From: Nymphaea colorata | Lineage: Eukaryota; Streptophyta; Magnoliopsida; Nymphaeales; Nymphaeaceae | NCBI RefSeq assembly: GCF_008831285.2 | Contig: NC_045151.1 | Span: 9,242,571-9,306,570, forward strand | Reading direction: 5' to 3' | DNA: 64,000 nucleotides | Shown here: in pieces, positions 34,744 through 47,484 of the stretch | Layout: each line of letters opens with the position of its first letter | Position numbering within the stretch: the stretch's first letter is position 1 | Notes under the pieces: generated by a model | What the model was told of the DNA's origin: nothing | The model's input: the letters and a program-made list of their open reading frames with translations, nothing else | Database searches by the model: none | Translations under genes and position numbers: made by a program

Positions 34744-35848
34744 CATAAAGTTATCCACTTCTTTTGGGCATTACTTGTAAACGAAGCACAAGCCATGATA
34801 GAATATATAAATGGTATAGCATAAGCTATGATGAATTATATAAGTTTTAAACATTGTTTTGATTTCCCACGCGCATTAGCCCCTTTGTCTAAGCCTAAGA
34901 TGCATTTAGTATAGTGTCTTATTTACCATGTCATAAGGCTTAATCATCTTCAATACATTAATAATATTTAGTTCTGAGTAAAATGAAATATCAGTTGCCC
35001 ACAACTCATATGGACAGGATTCCGTGATCATCCACTACAACTAACGAATCTTCAAAAGAACTATAGAAATACGAGTGGATTCTTAAGTTCCCATATGCGA
35101 CATACTTAATATCTCTTGAAAATAAACTAAAAGTTGCATCGAGCAATACCAACAATAATGGCTAATCAGCCTCCTACACCCAAAACATACTTAAGCAAGT
35201 TTGCTAAAAAAAATATTCATTTAACATATTCGAATGAGTATTCAGTTACCTTGATGGGTTTAGCTCAAAAGACTGGGTAGGGGCTGGTAGGTGGTCAATA
35301 TTCCTTTCGAACGTCCATAGTATCAACCCCATGTGCAGCAAAAGGAGGAACATTAATATGCAAACTGAAACATAGCAATGGTGTCACTGGAGGCAACAAA
35401 AACAGGTCTGGTCCCTTCGGGGAATGGAGGAATGGGTGGAACGACACCATGTAAGAAGGAGTGAAAGAAAATGAACTTGCTAGTGATCCAAGGTGCCAAA
35501 ATATTCAACTGGAAACCGGCAAGGAACTAGTGGAAATAGGACATAGTTGTGAACACACTAAAGGAGAGGGAGCTCAGAGATCTCAAGTCTAAATGCCCAA
35601 ACCAAAAGCCCCAAATCTGCAATTAAAATGAGCAAATCAGAACAGTAGCAAACCAGCTGACGCCCCATTCAGAAGAACATTTTCAAAATTTAATAAAAAG
35701 TAACAAAAAAGAATACATCACATCCTTTTGTAGCCTCATGAATCAAATTAATTTGCATTCATTGGACCTTAAACACTTTGTGCTTTTCATAACCGACATG
35801 AGCATTTGAATAGTGACATTTGAATGATTAAAGGGGTTGTATAGAGGT
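34744..35848. other. Intergenic stretch, no gene seen
   Basis: There are no long open frames and no clear repeats. The base composition is mixed and AT-rich. Confidence 0.4.
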
Positions 35849-36027
35849 AAGGGATGTAAAATGAGTGAGCCAAGCTTGAGCTCAGCGAGCTAAACTCTTC
35901 TTGTGCGAGTCACATATAGCTTGGCCTCAAGCTTGACTCGAGCTCAACTCAAACTTTATGAGGTGAGCTCGAGCTTGACTCACTTAAATTGAGTTTGAGC
36001 TTGAGTTTGACTCGTTTAAGCTCGTGT

Positions 36028-36068
<41 letters not shown>

Positions 36069-36259
36069 TGCTAAACTTTTCTGCATTTTTACCTTTAAGT
36101 TTTTGAAATTACAAAAGTAAGTATTAATGTTAAATGGGTCCAATAGTGTGTAATCGAGTCGAGTTCATCCAACTTGAACTCGACTTGTTTACAAACTCAC
36201 ATTACCAATGAAGCTTGAACTCGACTCGTTTAACTTACAAGCCAAGTTGAACATCCTCA
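35849..36259. mobile_element. Second CTCGA-rich hAT-like MITE with internal TA repeat
   Basis: The left end AAGGGATGTAAAATGAG and the reverse complement of the right end TGAGGATGTTCAACTTG are similar. The interior is packed with GCTTGAGCTC, GACTCGAGC and CTCGTTTA motifs as in the element at 34373. A (TA)n run of about 37 bp (36030-36066) divides it. I could not define a target duplication. Confidence 0.6.
36030..36066. repeat. (TA)n microsatellite
   Basis: This is a simple alternating run inside the MITE at 35849-36259. Confidence 0.97.
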
Positions 36260-37334
36260 GTACACTTCTCGGGGTAGATAGAGTTTGATGCTAACATGAC
36301 ACCTAAAAAGCCAAAGCCCAGCACATCATCCCACTGTTGTTTGGAAATCTGGAGGTATTCTTGTAGCCCCTCTGCCTAGCCCCTAGAGGGTTAAGGTTGG
36401 GTTTTCCCTAGCCGCTGAACAATATGTGGGCTTGTATAAGCAGTTTCCCTATAAAATTTAGACCAATTTCTTATTCCAATATTGGTGTCCTCATTCATTT
36501 TCATAGTGTTTTTCAATTAAAAGATTGTCAAATTACTACTTTGAATAATGAGGGTAGGGTCCCACCATTCTGCTACTATGACAAACGAGGTAGGTTGTAT
36601 CCTTCTCAACTCAAGTAAGGTTCATCAATGGAAGCTTAATCTTGAGAAGTCACGTAAAAGAGGCAGCGAAAGAAGATGATACCATGCAGTGAATGAGGAT
36701 CAGGTTGCCACTTGTTTCACTTTAAAGGTTAAAAGGACGGATTGGTCACATTTAGTGCTGATATGAGTACATGCATTGAGGGCAGACCCATCCATGCGAA
36801 GGAGATGACCCACCCATTTTGACATGATTTCCATTTAATACCAATACTTGATACACCAATCTGAGTTTCTGATTATTTGAACAATGGAAAAGAGGTTTTC
36901 AGAAATCTTTCTTTATTTCTTTCTTTTCTTTTAAGTTTCTTGCAAATTAGTAACTTACGTTGGAATTCTCCCACATATCCACTGAACTAGGATTAGCAGG
37001 TGACCATGAGTAGACCAAGGGTTGCAAATGTGTTGTGTGTAGTTTGAGGATCTTGTTTATTTTCTACATTCATTCCAATCTTATTTCATCTAACCACTAG
37101 GACATTTGATTACTCCTGATTTGGAATTCATGAATCTGATGTGGATTTGACATGACATGCTTTCTTTGATATGGTAAAAGATCCATGAAAATTTCCATGG
37201 TTCATCGAAGTAAGGATTTCAGATGAGACATAAGATCGACACTTAAGATCTTTAGTTTGTTTCTTTTCATTAAGAAAATGCCAGATTCAAGATCAGATGG
37301 AGGAGGGTCCAGTATTAAATCCACTATTCTCAAA
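36260..37334. other. Intergenic stretch, no gene seen
   Basis: Only short frames occur (for example a 64-codon + frame at 36424-36618 with no domain). No repeat or signal is evident. Confidence 0.4.
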
Positions 37335-39480
37335 TGTCACGACCCAAGTTTTGACACCATTTTTTTTTATAAATAATAGCGGAAGTAACATTGAGTCATG
37401 ACCAAAACCAAATCAAATACACTGTATTAAAAGTAAAACACTTGGACCCAAACAACTAAAATAACCACTAAGCCCAAAACCGACGCGGTGTCTAGACTAC
37501 CAATGCCAGTCCATCACAAGACTGTGGTCGTCACTCTATGAGCCAAAATCTCTCAAGAACTACCAGTAGAGATAGAAAGAAGGGTCATAATTCCTCTGAG
37601 TATGGGAAAATCCAGCCATGAATGGAACATGTCCTAACAAAGTAATATTTGATTTCGTCAAACAAACACGTATGAGACCCTATAGTCAACCGCCATAAGT
37701 CATCAAATTTATTAGAATTACGTCCCATTATAAAAAACAAGGTGTGCACAACCTCTAAATATTCGTAGACTTCCAACCGTGGCCTATCATTACAATGGGT
37801 ATGGTCATCGTACCGAACAACAACAGAAAACCCCGTGGGCACAATTCACAGGTAGAACAGAACATATCTTCACCAAGCGATCCAATAGATTGAGGGTAAC
37901 CTGCAGTGAAGCCTCCTGAGATATCCCAGATCGTCGTTGCAGTAGCAGGGTCCAACCACTGGTTTTACTCGAAGTGGTAGACTGGCCCCTCTAGGCACCC
38001 GGGGTGAGGGACCAGGAGACACCTTTCTCTCCAACAAAAACAGCAAAATCCTAGGCCCTTGTGCCGCCCAATACCCTGTGGGCTCTCCAGTGCAGACAAA
38101 GGAGTGTGCGACAACAGTGAGTTAACACCCACCACTACCTCCCGGGACGAAACGAAACACTGGGCAAAAACACAAGCTCGCACTTGCATATACCAATGAA
38201 TAGTCCATGTTTCGCCTTCGAAATTCGAATGTGAGGGTTTATCATCACTAGACATCGTCTATTACCTCTCACAGAAACCACCCTCAGGCTCCGTTTCCCA
38301 AACAGAAGCAATAAGCCATTTTCAATTTCTAGGGAGTGGGGACAACATCTGGAATATACGAACCAAGTATATTCATCAACCACCCAAACAAAGCAAAGTA
38401 GAACAACCAGGAAACAACACAAGGAATATCACGTCCAAAAATCTCAAATAATAATCATTCAGAAGCAAGAGATTTACATTTTTAAAGTCACGAAATGTGA
38501 CTTTCCTCTCCTAATTTTCGACTTTATTTTCAGAACCCTTTGTTTTAAATTTTAAACCAAACTAAGGGCATCAAGGAGCAATAAAACATAACATTTCATT
38601 TTTCCACTGAAATTGCCAACAAATGTATAAAAACCCCCCTTTTGCAAATTTAAAAAGTCGGAGGGTACTATTTTGCTATTTCGCATGAAGTATCCAGTTT
38701 TTGCTGAAAACAACTTTTGCAAGCTCCTTTTTGAAACTGTTTTAAGCAAAAACGTGGCGGCATGAATTTCTGAAAAGTATAACAGCTTTTTCGAGAACTT
38801 TGTTAATAAGGTGGACCATTGTTGAAATTTTTGATTTTTGATATAAAACCGATCGAGCCCTAGCCCTCTTTTCATTTCTCGCTGGTCTTTCTCTCTCCTC
38901 ATGGGAGCACCTCCCTCTTCTTCTGGTTTCGCACGATGGTGGCTTCCATCGATCATCAAAACCAGAACCAGAGAGAGAGGTTTGGTCTTCCTCTCCCCGC
39001 GTTAGGATCTCACACTGTCACGACCACCAACCGACCGACCAACGCTCGCAGCCGCTGCCGCCTCCTCTGCTGCTCCCATTTTTCAGCACTGCCACCGTGA
39101 GGAAGACGACCTCTCAACCAGGTGCGTCTCTCCCGGCTGCTACTTTCTTTACGATGAGGATGAACCGACAGCAAGGAAGAGTGACAGGAGGAAGCCTGCA
39201 TCTCCAAAGCGGGGTTCTTCATTTTCCCCCAAATCGCCTCTGCTACTATCATGGAAGAGACGACTTTTTCTTTCAGTCGGTCGAGCGACTGATTTTGCTC
39301 TTCGGTCTACACTTGCTGCACGTCGAGCTGAGCAGGTCATGCCCTCTGTCGACGATGTTCTGGATTGCTCCCTTTTTTTCTGTTTAGTATCATAGCAGGT
39401 TCGGGAAGACAACCGAGTCTTTCCACTTCAGGTTTGTATCGCACGCTCTTTGGCCAGACCCTCTATGAGGGTTGATATAC
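37335..39480 (+). mobile_element. Candidate Del/Tekay-type gypsy LTR (solo or truncated)
   Basis: It begins TGTCACGACCCAAG and soon has AATAGCGGAAGTAACA, both familiar from the starts of Del/Tekay chromovirus LTRs. It then carries a long low-coding stretch and a CT- and GC-rich leader-like zone (38870-39330). The minus-strand frames within it show no known domain. The preceding five bases are TCAAA; I could not find a partner copy, so the right end at about 39480 is a guess. No gypsy coding region follows. Confidence 0.4.
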
Positions 39481-39820
39481 AATTTTTTTTTTCTGTCGTT
39501 GGTTCTAATTCCTTAACGCACCCCTTATTTCAGCTATGCATGCTCTGTTCTAGTGTTGACTCTAGTCTCGGTTTCTCACGAATGGAATAAAAAAAATAAG
39601 AACAAGGAGAAGCAACATAATACAAACATCCGAGAGGTTCAAAACCCAACAAAGACTAACATGCTTCACCCTTCATACCTCGCATGCTTCATTTTCTTTT
39701 TCTTTGAAATCAGAGAGAACTAAAACTAAGGGCACGGTATTCCCATTCCAGCATACAGCCATTCTTGTATGGATTCATATTTAGGCGTGTAGACACATAG
39801 ATCCATCATTATATCATGCA

Positions 39821-39823
<3 letters not shown>
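39481..39823. other. Short intergenic stretch
   Basis: AT-rich sequence with no frame or repeat of note, up to the TA microsatellite. Confidence 0.4.

Positions 39824-39892
<69 letters not shown>
39824..39892. repeat. (TA)n microsatellite, about 69 bp
   Basis: This is a long uninterrupted TA run. Confidence 0.98.
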
Positions 39893-39894
<2 letters not shown>

Positions 39895-39951
39895 CAGTCA
39901 AAAATACAAGGGCTTCATGATCGATTCACAACTGAATATTCGCCATACCTG

Positions 39952-40258
39952 TAAAAATCAAAGTCCATCACAACCTTCTTGTTCCTCTTTCGCAGCCCCT
40001 TTTCTTGATCTTCTAATTCTTTTCCAGCAGCCACCCACTTCAATCTCAACTAGAAAGAGGGCAAAATTGAGGACGTCTCTCTCTCTCTCTCTCTCTCCCA
40101 ACCCTTGTTGCTGTAAAATCAAAGTCCATCACAACCTTCTTGTTCCTCTTTCGCAGCCCCTTTTCTTGATCTTCTAATTCTTTTCCAGCAGCCACCCACT
40201 TCAATCTCAACTAGAAAGAGGGCAAAATTGAGGACGTCTCTCTCTCTCTCTCTCGTCG
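39952..40258. repeat. Near-identical 161-bp tandem duplication
   Basis: Two copies start at about 39952 and 40113. Both run from TGTAAAA(A)TCAAAGTCCATCAC through a CT-rich segment ending in GACGTCTCTCTC. I see almost no substitutions in the first 140 bases; they differ mainly in (CT)n length, and the second copy is slightly shorter. The duplication looks recent. Confidence 0.93.
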
Positions 40259-40536
40259 ATGGCTGCAGCAAAGAGGGAATGATTATTTGTTCAACCTCTC
40301 TCATGGAAAGGAATAGCTCGTCAGTTTTTCTTTCCCCTTTATTTCTTTCCATAACTGCTCCCTCTATGATTTAATTGACAGTTTCCATTTTATGTAACAA
40401 TCATTTAAATCTGCCGTTTATAGTTCCTCCCCAAACTAACGTTTCAATTGTTTATGGAAACAAAAGAAATTCGTGGGTCTTACATCAAATCTTACGGATC
40501 TCAAATCTGATGCTACCAAACGCCCTTCTAATATAT

Positions 40537-40664
40537 TGCCATGAGAGAAGTCCAACTAGCTTTGAAACTATACCCAATTGATAATTATATCTTATAAAAA
40601 TGCCATGAGGGAAATCCAACTAGCTTTGAAACTATACCCACTTGATAATTATATCTTATAAAAA
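40537..40664. repeat. 64-bp tandem duplication
   Basis: The two units at 40537-40600 and 40601-40664 start TGCCATGAG and end CTTATAAAAA. They differ at only a few positions. The right unit abuts a copia fragment whose first words (AAAATATGTTCTTGAT) overlap its end. Confidence 0.93.
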
Positions 40665-41195
40665 TATGTTCTTGATTTGCTACAAGAAATAGTTATGGGT
40701 TTGGAACTAAACTGGCATCTATTCATATGAATTCTCGTATTCACTTATGTGATGATAAATCTAAACCTACTGATTGCAAATCATATCGGTCACTGATTGG
40801 AAAGGTACAATATGTAACCATCACTCGGCCTAATATATCCTTTGTTGTGGGAAACCTGGCCAGTTTATGGATAAGCCCAGAAAAGGCCATTTGGATGCAA
40901 CTATGCTACTATTGAAATTTCTAGAAGGTTTCCCTGAAAATGGCCTATTATTTAGAAGAAGTTCATCACTCCAGATAGAGGCTCATTTTCATGCAGATTA
41001 TACAGGTTCTATTGATGATAGAAAGTCCACTACCGAATTTTGTATCTTTGTTGGAGATAACTTAAGTCTCTTGGAGAAGTAAAAAGCAAGTTGTTGTGGT
41101 TCGGTCTAATGTAGAGTTAGAGTACTGACGCATGGCTCAAACTGCCATTGAGATCACCTGGGTGAGTGCCATGATAGAAGGCCTTGGAATTCACT
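40661..41195 (+). mobile_element. Copia fragment: RT end and RNase H, truncated
   Basis: From about 40661 the sequence reads as the end of copia reverse transcriptase (KYVLDLLQE), then MNSRIHLCDDKSKP, SYRSLIGKVQYVTITRPNIS, and after a shift HFHADYTGSIDDRKSTTEFC of RNase H, VMA-x-TAIEITWVSAMI. It is related to elements 1 and 2. It has no LTR, polypurine tract or RNase H end, because it stops at the edge of the satellite array. Confidence 0.88.
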
Positions 41196-44100
41196 AGATT
41201 TGATTACGAATATATAATTTGGTATTGTCTACGTGAATGTTGTGTTGATGTTATTTATCATTAATTGACTCAAACACATTCATTAACGAAGATTGATTCA
41301 TTATTAATATGATAACTTGGTATCATCTATGTAAATGTTATCTTTATATTATTCATCATCGAATGACTTCGACATATTCCTTAATGCAGATTGATTTAAT
41401 TGATTGCATCACCAACATATAATTTGGAATAGTCTATGGAGTTATGCATATGTTATTCATCATTAGTCATCTTCAACACATTTGTTAATGAAGGATGTTT
41501 CGATTGATTTGATTACAAATACATAACTTGGTATGATTTACGTAATACTTTTGTTGATGATATTCATCATTGATCGCCTTAAACACATTTGTTGTTGAAG
41601 ATTGATTTGATTACAAACATACAGCTTGGTATTGTTTACGTAATTGTTATGTTGATGTTATTCATTATTTATCATCTTAAAGGCATTTGTTAATGAAGAT
41701 TAAGTTGGTTGATGTTATTCATTAACTTGGTATTACCTGCATAAATATCATGTTGATGTTATTCATCATCAATCGTCTTAAACACATTTATTAATGAAGA
41801 TTTATTCAATTGATTTTGATTGTGAACAAATAACTTAGTATTGTTTACGTAAATGTTACATTGTTGTTATTTATCATCGATCATCTTAAACACAATTAAA
41901 TACAATTGCTAATGGATATTGATTCGATTGATTTGATTAACAACATACAACTTGATTTTATCTACTTAAATGTTATGTTGATGTTATTTACCATGGATCG
42001 TTTAAAACACATTCATTAATGAAGATTGATTCGATTACAAATATATAATTTGCTATTTTCTATGTAAATGTTACATTGATCTTATTTATCACCGAGCATT
42101 TTAAACACATTTGTTAATAACATATGAACAAACATATTCTATGTAAATGTCAAATTTATCTAGTTATAATTGATTATCTTCAACACATTTATTATCGAAG
42201 ATTGATTCGATTATGAACATATAACAAGGAATTGTACACATAAATGTTATGTTGATTTATTTATCATCGATCATCTTAAATACATTCATTAATTATGATT
42301 GATTTAATTACGAGCACATGATTTGATATTGTCTACATAAATGTTATGTTGATGCTACTCATCATTGATTGTCTTAAACACATTTGTCAATGCAAATTGA
42401 TTCAATTGATTGAATTACAAACATATAAGTTAACATTGTCTAATTAATTATTATGTTGATGTTAATAATCATCGATCATCTTGAATATATTTGTTAATGA
42501 AGATTGATTCGATTGACTTTATTACGAACATACAACTTGGTAGTGTCTATGTAATTTTCATGTTGGCATTATTTATCACATAATCTTAAACACATTCCTT
42601 AATTAATATTGATTTGCTAGATTTGATGACAAATATAGAACTCAACATTGATCTACATAAATTTTATGCAGATGTTATTTACCATCGCTTGCCTTAAATA
42701 CCTTTGCTAATCACATTATCTTACACATATTTGTTAATTACACATTAATTCGAATGATTGAACTACCAGCATATAACATCGAATTGTCTATGTAATTGTC
42801 ACATTGATGTTATTAATCATTGATCGCCCTTGAAACATTCAGTAATAAAAATTGATTCGATCAATTTGATTTTGAGCATATAACTTTATATTGTATATGA
42901 AATTGTTGTGTTCATATTATTCATTATCGATCATTTTAAATATATCCGTTAATGAAGATTAGTTCAAATTATTTGATTACTAATGGTATTGCTTAACATC
43001 TACAACACATTCATTATTGAAGATTGTTTTGATTCATTTGGTTATGAACATATGACATGGTATTATTTACGTAAATATAATGTGGATGTTTATATCATTG
43101 CTCGGCCTAAACACATTCGTTAATGAAGGGTGGTTCAATTGATTTGATTACGATCATAGAAATAGGTATTGTCTATGTAATTGTATTGTTGAGGTCCATA
43201 AGCATCGATTGTCTTGAAATTATTTGATAATGAAGGTAGGTTGGAACACATAACTTGTTGTTGACTACGTAAAGATTATGTTTATGTATCATTGAACAAT
43301 TTAAGCACATTCATTCTTGAAAATTGACTTGATTGATTTGATTATAGACATAAAACTTGGTATTGTTGACGTAAATGTTATGTTGATGTTATTTATCATC
43401 GATCATTTTAAATGCTTTTGTTCATAAAAATTGATTCGATTAATTTGATTACAAACCTATAGCTTGGTATTGTATGTATTAATGTTATGTTGATGTTATT
43501 AACCATTGGTTGTCCTAAACATATTCGTTAATGAAGATTGATTTGATTACAAACATATAACAAGGTTTTGTATACATAAATGTTATGTTGATGTCGCTTA
43601 TCATCGATTGTGTTAAAGATATTTGTTAAAAAAGATTGATATGATTACGAACATATGACTTCTTATTGTCTATGTAATTGCTATGTTTTTGTTAGTTATC
43701 ATTGACCATCTTAAACAAATTTGTTAATAAAAATTGATTCTATTGATTGGATTATGAAAATATAACTTAGTATAGTCTACATAAATGTTATGTTGATGTC
43801 ATTTGTCATCAATCAACTAAGATACACTTGTTAATAATGATTGATTTGATTGATTAGATTAGGAACATATAACCTGGATTTCTCTACCTAATTGTTATGT
43901 CGATGTTAATTATCATTAATCATGCTAAATACATTTGTTAATGTAAATTGGTTTGATTCATCTAATTATGAACATATAACTTGGTATTGTCTATATAAAT
44001 GTTATATTGATGTTATTCATCACCGATTAGATTAAACACATTCATCAATGAACATTGGTTCGATTAATTTGACAACCAAAATGTAACTTGGCATTGTTTA

Positions 44101-45250
44101 CGCTATAGTTATGCCAATATTATTTGTCATTGATTGTTTTAAATGCATTCGTTAGTGTTATGGTCTACGTAAATATTATGTTGATGTTGTTTATCATTGA
44201 TCATCTTAAACCCTATGGTTAATTAAGATCAATCTAGATTCAGATGATTACGGATATATAATTTGGTATTCTCTACATAAATATTATGTTTATGTAATTT
44301 ATCTTTGATGGTCTTACATATGTTTGTTAATGAAGATTGATTCGATTGATTTTATTACGTACATATGACTTGGCATTGTCTGCTTCAATGTTATGTTAAT
44401 GTTATCTATCTTTGATTGTCTTATACACATTTGTAAATGAAGATTGATTAGACTGATTAGATTACAAATTTATAGCTTGGTTTTGTCTATGTAGATGTTA
44501 TGTTGATGTTATTTATCATCAATCATCATGAACACGTTCTTAAATGAAGATAGATTTTATTGATGAAAATGTTATGGTGTTGTTGTTTACCTATCGAGCA
44601 TCTTAAACACATTTGTTAAAAACAAGATTTGTTCGATTAATTTAATTATGAACATATAAGTTTGTATTGTCTATGTAAGTGCTATGTTGATCTTAAATAC
44701 ATATCACCAATCGTCTTAAATACATTATTAATAAAGATTGATTCGATATATTTAATTACAAACATATAACTCGGTATAGTCTACATAAATGTCAAGTTGA
44801 TATTATTCTTATCGATCATCTTAAATACATTTGTTAATGCAGATTAATACAATTGATTGACTTACAAACATATAAATTGGTATTACCTATGTAATTGTTA
44901 TGTTGATGTTATTCTTCGTTGATCGACTTAAACACATTCTCTAATGAAAATCGATTCGGTTGATTGATTATGAGCATATAACTTGATATTGTCTGTGTAA
45001 TTGTTATATTGATGTTATTCATCATATCATCTTAAGCACATTTCTTAATGAAAATTGATTTGCTAGATTTGACTATGAATTTATAACTTGGTACTATCTA
45101 TGTTAATGTTATGTTGATTTTATAAATCATCAATCATCTAAAACACATTTGTTAATGAAAATTGATTCGCTAGATTTTATTACGAAAATATAACTTGGTA
45201 TTGTATATATAAATGTTATGTTGATGTTATTTATCATTGGTCATCTTAAA
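41196..45250. repeat. Satellite-like tandem array, about 4.05 kb, monomer about 97-110 bp
   Basis: The whole interval is built of diverged copies of an AT-rich monomer. A typical unit has GATTACGAACATATAACTTGG, TATTGTCTACGTAAATGTTA, TGTTGATGTTATT, ATCATCGATCATCTTAAACA and CATTTGTTAATGAAGATTGA. Starts of the TGTTGATGTTATT block fall every 97-110 bp, so about 40 monomers fit. Some are truncated or fused. There are no genes inside it. Divergence between neighbours is high, so the array is old or not being homogenised. Confidence 0.95.
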
Positions 45251-45255
45251 CATCC

Positions 45256-45396
45256 TTGCAATCCATCTTTGCAAGATTGATGTCTAATGCCGAGAGCACT
45301 TCAAGCAGTGAGGCCACCTTGGTGAGCAATACTAACCATCCTGGTCTTCCAGACCTTCTCTACTATCTGTTGATTGCCGTAAACAGAAAATCTTTA
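45256..45396 (+). pseudogene. Exon-like fragment, 47 codons, unrecognised
   Basis: An open frame of protein-like composition ends exactly at a strong donor, TCTTTA then GTAAGT at 45397. It reads LQSIFARLMSNAESTSSSEA, then NTNHPGLPDLLYYLLIAVNR and KSL. The left side is cut off by the satellite array and no acceptor is seen. It could be an internal exon of a lost gene. I do not recognise the family. Confidence 0.4.
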
Positions 45397-46561
45397 GTAA
45401 GTTGTTCCATTGGAATACTTGAAGAAGGTTAATGAAAACATTGCTTTCTTGAGCACGTAAAACATCTGCACTGAGATATTATACTCTAGATGCTATAAGA
45501 GAATTGGAAAAATAAAAACAAGCCTAGGTACAGGTCTTGACGTCTTGATATTAGATAATTTCAAGATTGTTCATGTCAACTTACAACAGCAAATGTTTCA
45601 GCTTGCACTCACAACATAGATTCTTAAAATCTTAAAACACTTTATCACTTCTCTTATTTACATTTTAGCTTCTTTCTTCAAACAAGCGTACTAACCAAAG
45701 CCAACTTAAAAATTTGAATAGAAAAAAGGGACAATAAGAATATAGAGTTGGGTAAAAACTGAATTAGATTCATAAGAAGTGAATAATGAAACTAAGGATA
45801 ACGGAAGAAGGAAAACAATAGAACCATTGAAAATTAAGAGCCAACATCGTTTTCATTACCACATAACTGAGCATAATCAACATGCTGCCGCCTATAGATA
45901 AGAAGAAGAAAACAAAAAAAAAGGAAGAATTACAATCAAGAATGCCAAGAATAACACCACATCAACATCAAACATCCCAGCAAGAACATGACTAACAAAG
46001 AATTTATAGCTTACTACCTTCTTTTGTGTTAAGTCAAGCTTTTCTTTTGAAGATATTCAATGTACAGAAAGATAAATGTTAAACCCTCTTAAAATTTGGA
46101 GCACTAAAAACAATACTTCTACTTTATATGATATACATAAGTAATTGGTAAATATCAGACTACTTGGATAAGAGACAAAACCTAACATGTTAAATTTGTG
46201 TTGAAAAGTATCTTAAACAAGAAGGGAATATCCTAATGTGTTTATAAACATTAATTTAATGTTTTAGTTTCAAGTTGATTTTTTATAATCAAGATTTTGA
46301 TGTTACAAGAGCCGTTGATTTTTTGTTATTGGAAAATATTATTAAAGTGAAAACATGACTATCTTAATGCATGTGTCTGACTAAATTACTCTGAAGACAA
46401 TATCTATAAGGTTAGACTCCAAAAAAAATTAATAATTAATTTTAATAGTTTTAGTTTTTGTCCCTTAATCAATCTGGTACTTACCGACACATATATACAC
46501 ACAATAGTGACCATTTGCTAAAACCTTGTAACAACAGTTTTCTAAGGTTTTTAATTACTCA
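45397..46561. other. AT-rich intergenic stretch
   Basis: There are no open frames above about 50 codons with any domain, and only short A/G-rich runs. It ends at the target duplication of element 3. Confidence 0.4.
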
Positions 46562-46566
46562 GTTTT

Positions 46567-46934
46567 TGTTAAGGAAAGAAATGTTTAGAAGAAGAAATCA
46601 ACGGCACCAACATAGCAAGAAAAGATTATCGGGTGAAGGCTTGACTCTACTAAGGAAAGACTTTTCAAATTTCAGTTTCTCCTTACCATGTTGATTCCAG
46701 CCTTGTAACGCTGGACTGTTACCACACGTCTCCAGCCTTGCAAGTGCCATATTGATCAGCCTTGTAACGTTGAGCTGTTACCATATGGCTCCAGCCTTGT
46801 AACACTATAAATACACTATGAAATACTCTTGCTACGTCAATGCAAGAGACTTAGTCACTTTATTGAGTCGCCACTCTCTTACTTTCTTGTCCTACTTTTA
46901 GTCGCCACTCTCTTCCTTTCTCATCCCTCTTTTA
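46567..46934 (+). repeat. Element 3 5' LTR with internal CCAGCCTTGTAACG repeats
   Basis: This 368-bp LTR begins TGTTAAGGAAAG and ends CTCTTTTA. It contains four to five short units on the theme (C)AGCCTTGTAAC-x-(T/C)-x-GA-CTGTTACCA. A TATAAATA box lies at 46806-46813. A TAGTCGCCACTCTCTT repeat occurs near the end. Confidence 0.93.
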
Positions 46935-46959
46935 TGGTTCTCAGTCTCCTCTGAGGATC

Positions 46960-47346
46960 ATGTTGCTGCATATGGAGTTGCTTCTTCTCAAGAAGGGAAG
47001 TATGTCTATGCATGTTTATTTAGATAAAATCAAGTTTCTTTCGGATGCTTTATCCACTGCTGGTCAAGATATTTATGATCAAGGCCTAGTTCAAATCACT
47101 CTTAATGGGCTGTCGTCAGAATATGAAAGTTTCATAACCTTGCTTACTGGTCCATCATCGTCAAAAATATCATTTTCTAAACTGTTTGATCTTCTCATGA
47201 ATCAAGAAAAATGGCTTGCCTTACTTAAGTTGACTTCGATAAATCCAATTGAATTTGTTCAGCCAGCATCGCAGGTTGTTAACCAAACTGCGTTCAGCGC
47301 CTTTCACGAGCAACGTCAAGGCCGAGGGTTTTTCCATGGCCGATGA
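46960..47346 (+). pseudogene. Element 3 gag, C-terminal half
   Basis: This open frame of 128 codons matches the UBN2-type copia gag: KKGSMSMHVYLDKIKFLSDA, TAGQDIYDQGLVQITLNGLS, then SEYESFITLLT and NQEKWL. The N-terminal half expected before the first segment is missing. A Gly/Arg tail after 47320 is in another frame, with no intact zinc knuckle. Confidence 0.88.
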
Positions 47347-47484
47347 GGAAGGAATTAAGGTGGCCATGGAAATTTTTTTCAAGGGCGCAGACATTAGTCC
47401 CAACAACGAATGGATGAACGTGCTGCCAATCAACAATATCAATGTCACCCAATTATTTGCCAATATTGTGGATGAAAAGGGCAC

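Noticed and set aside
38135-39412. Several minus-strand frames of 80-135 codons
   Set aside because: They overlap each other in different frames within a candidate LTR leader and show no domain.
41196-45250. Regular repeats that could suggest a CRISPR array
   Set aside because: The units are contiguous, diverged and AT-rich with no unique spacers, and this is plant nuclear DNA.
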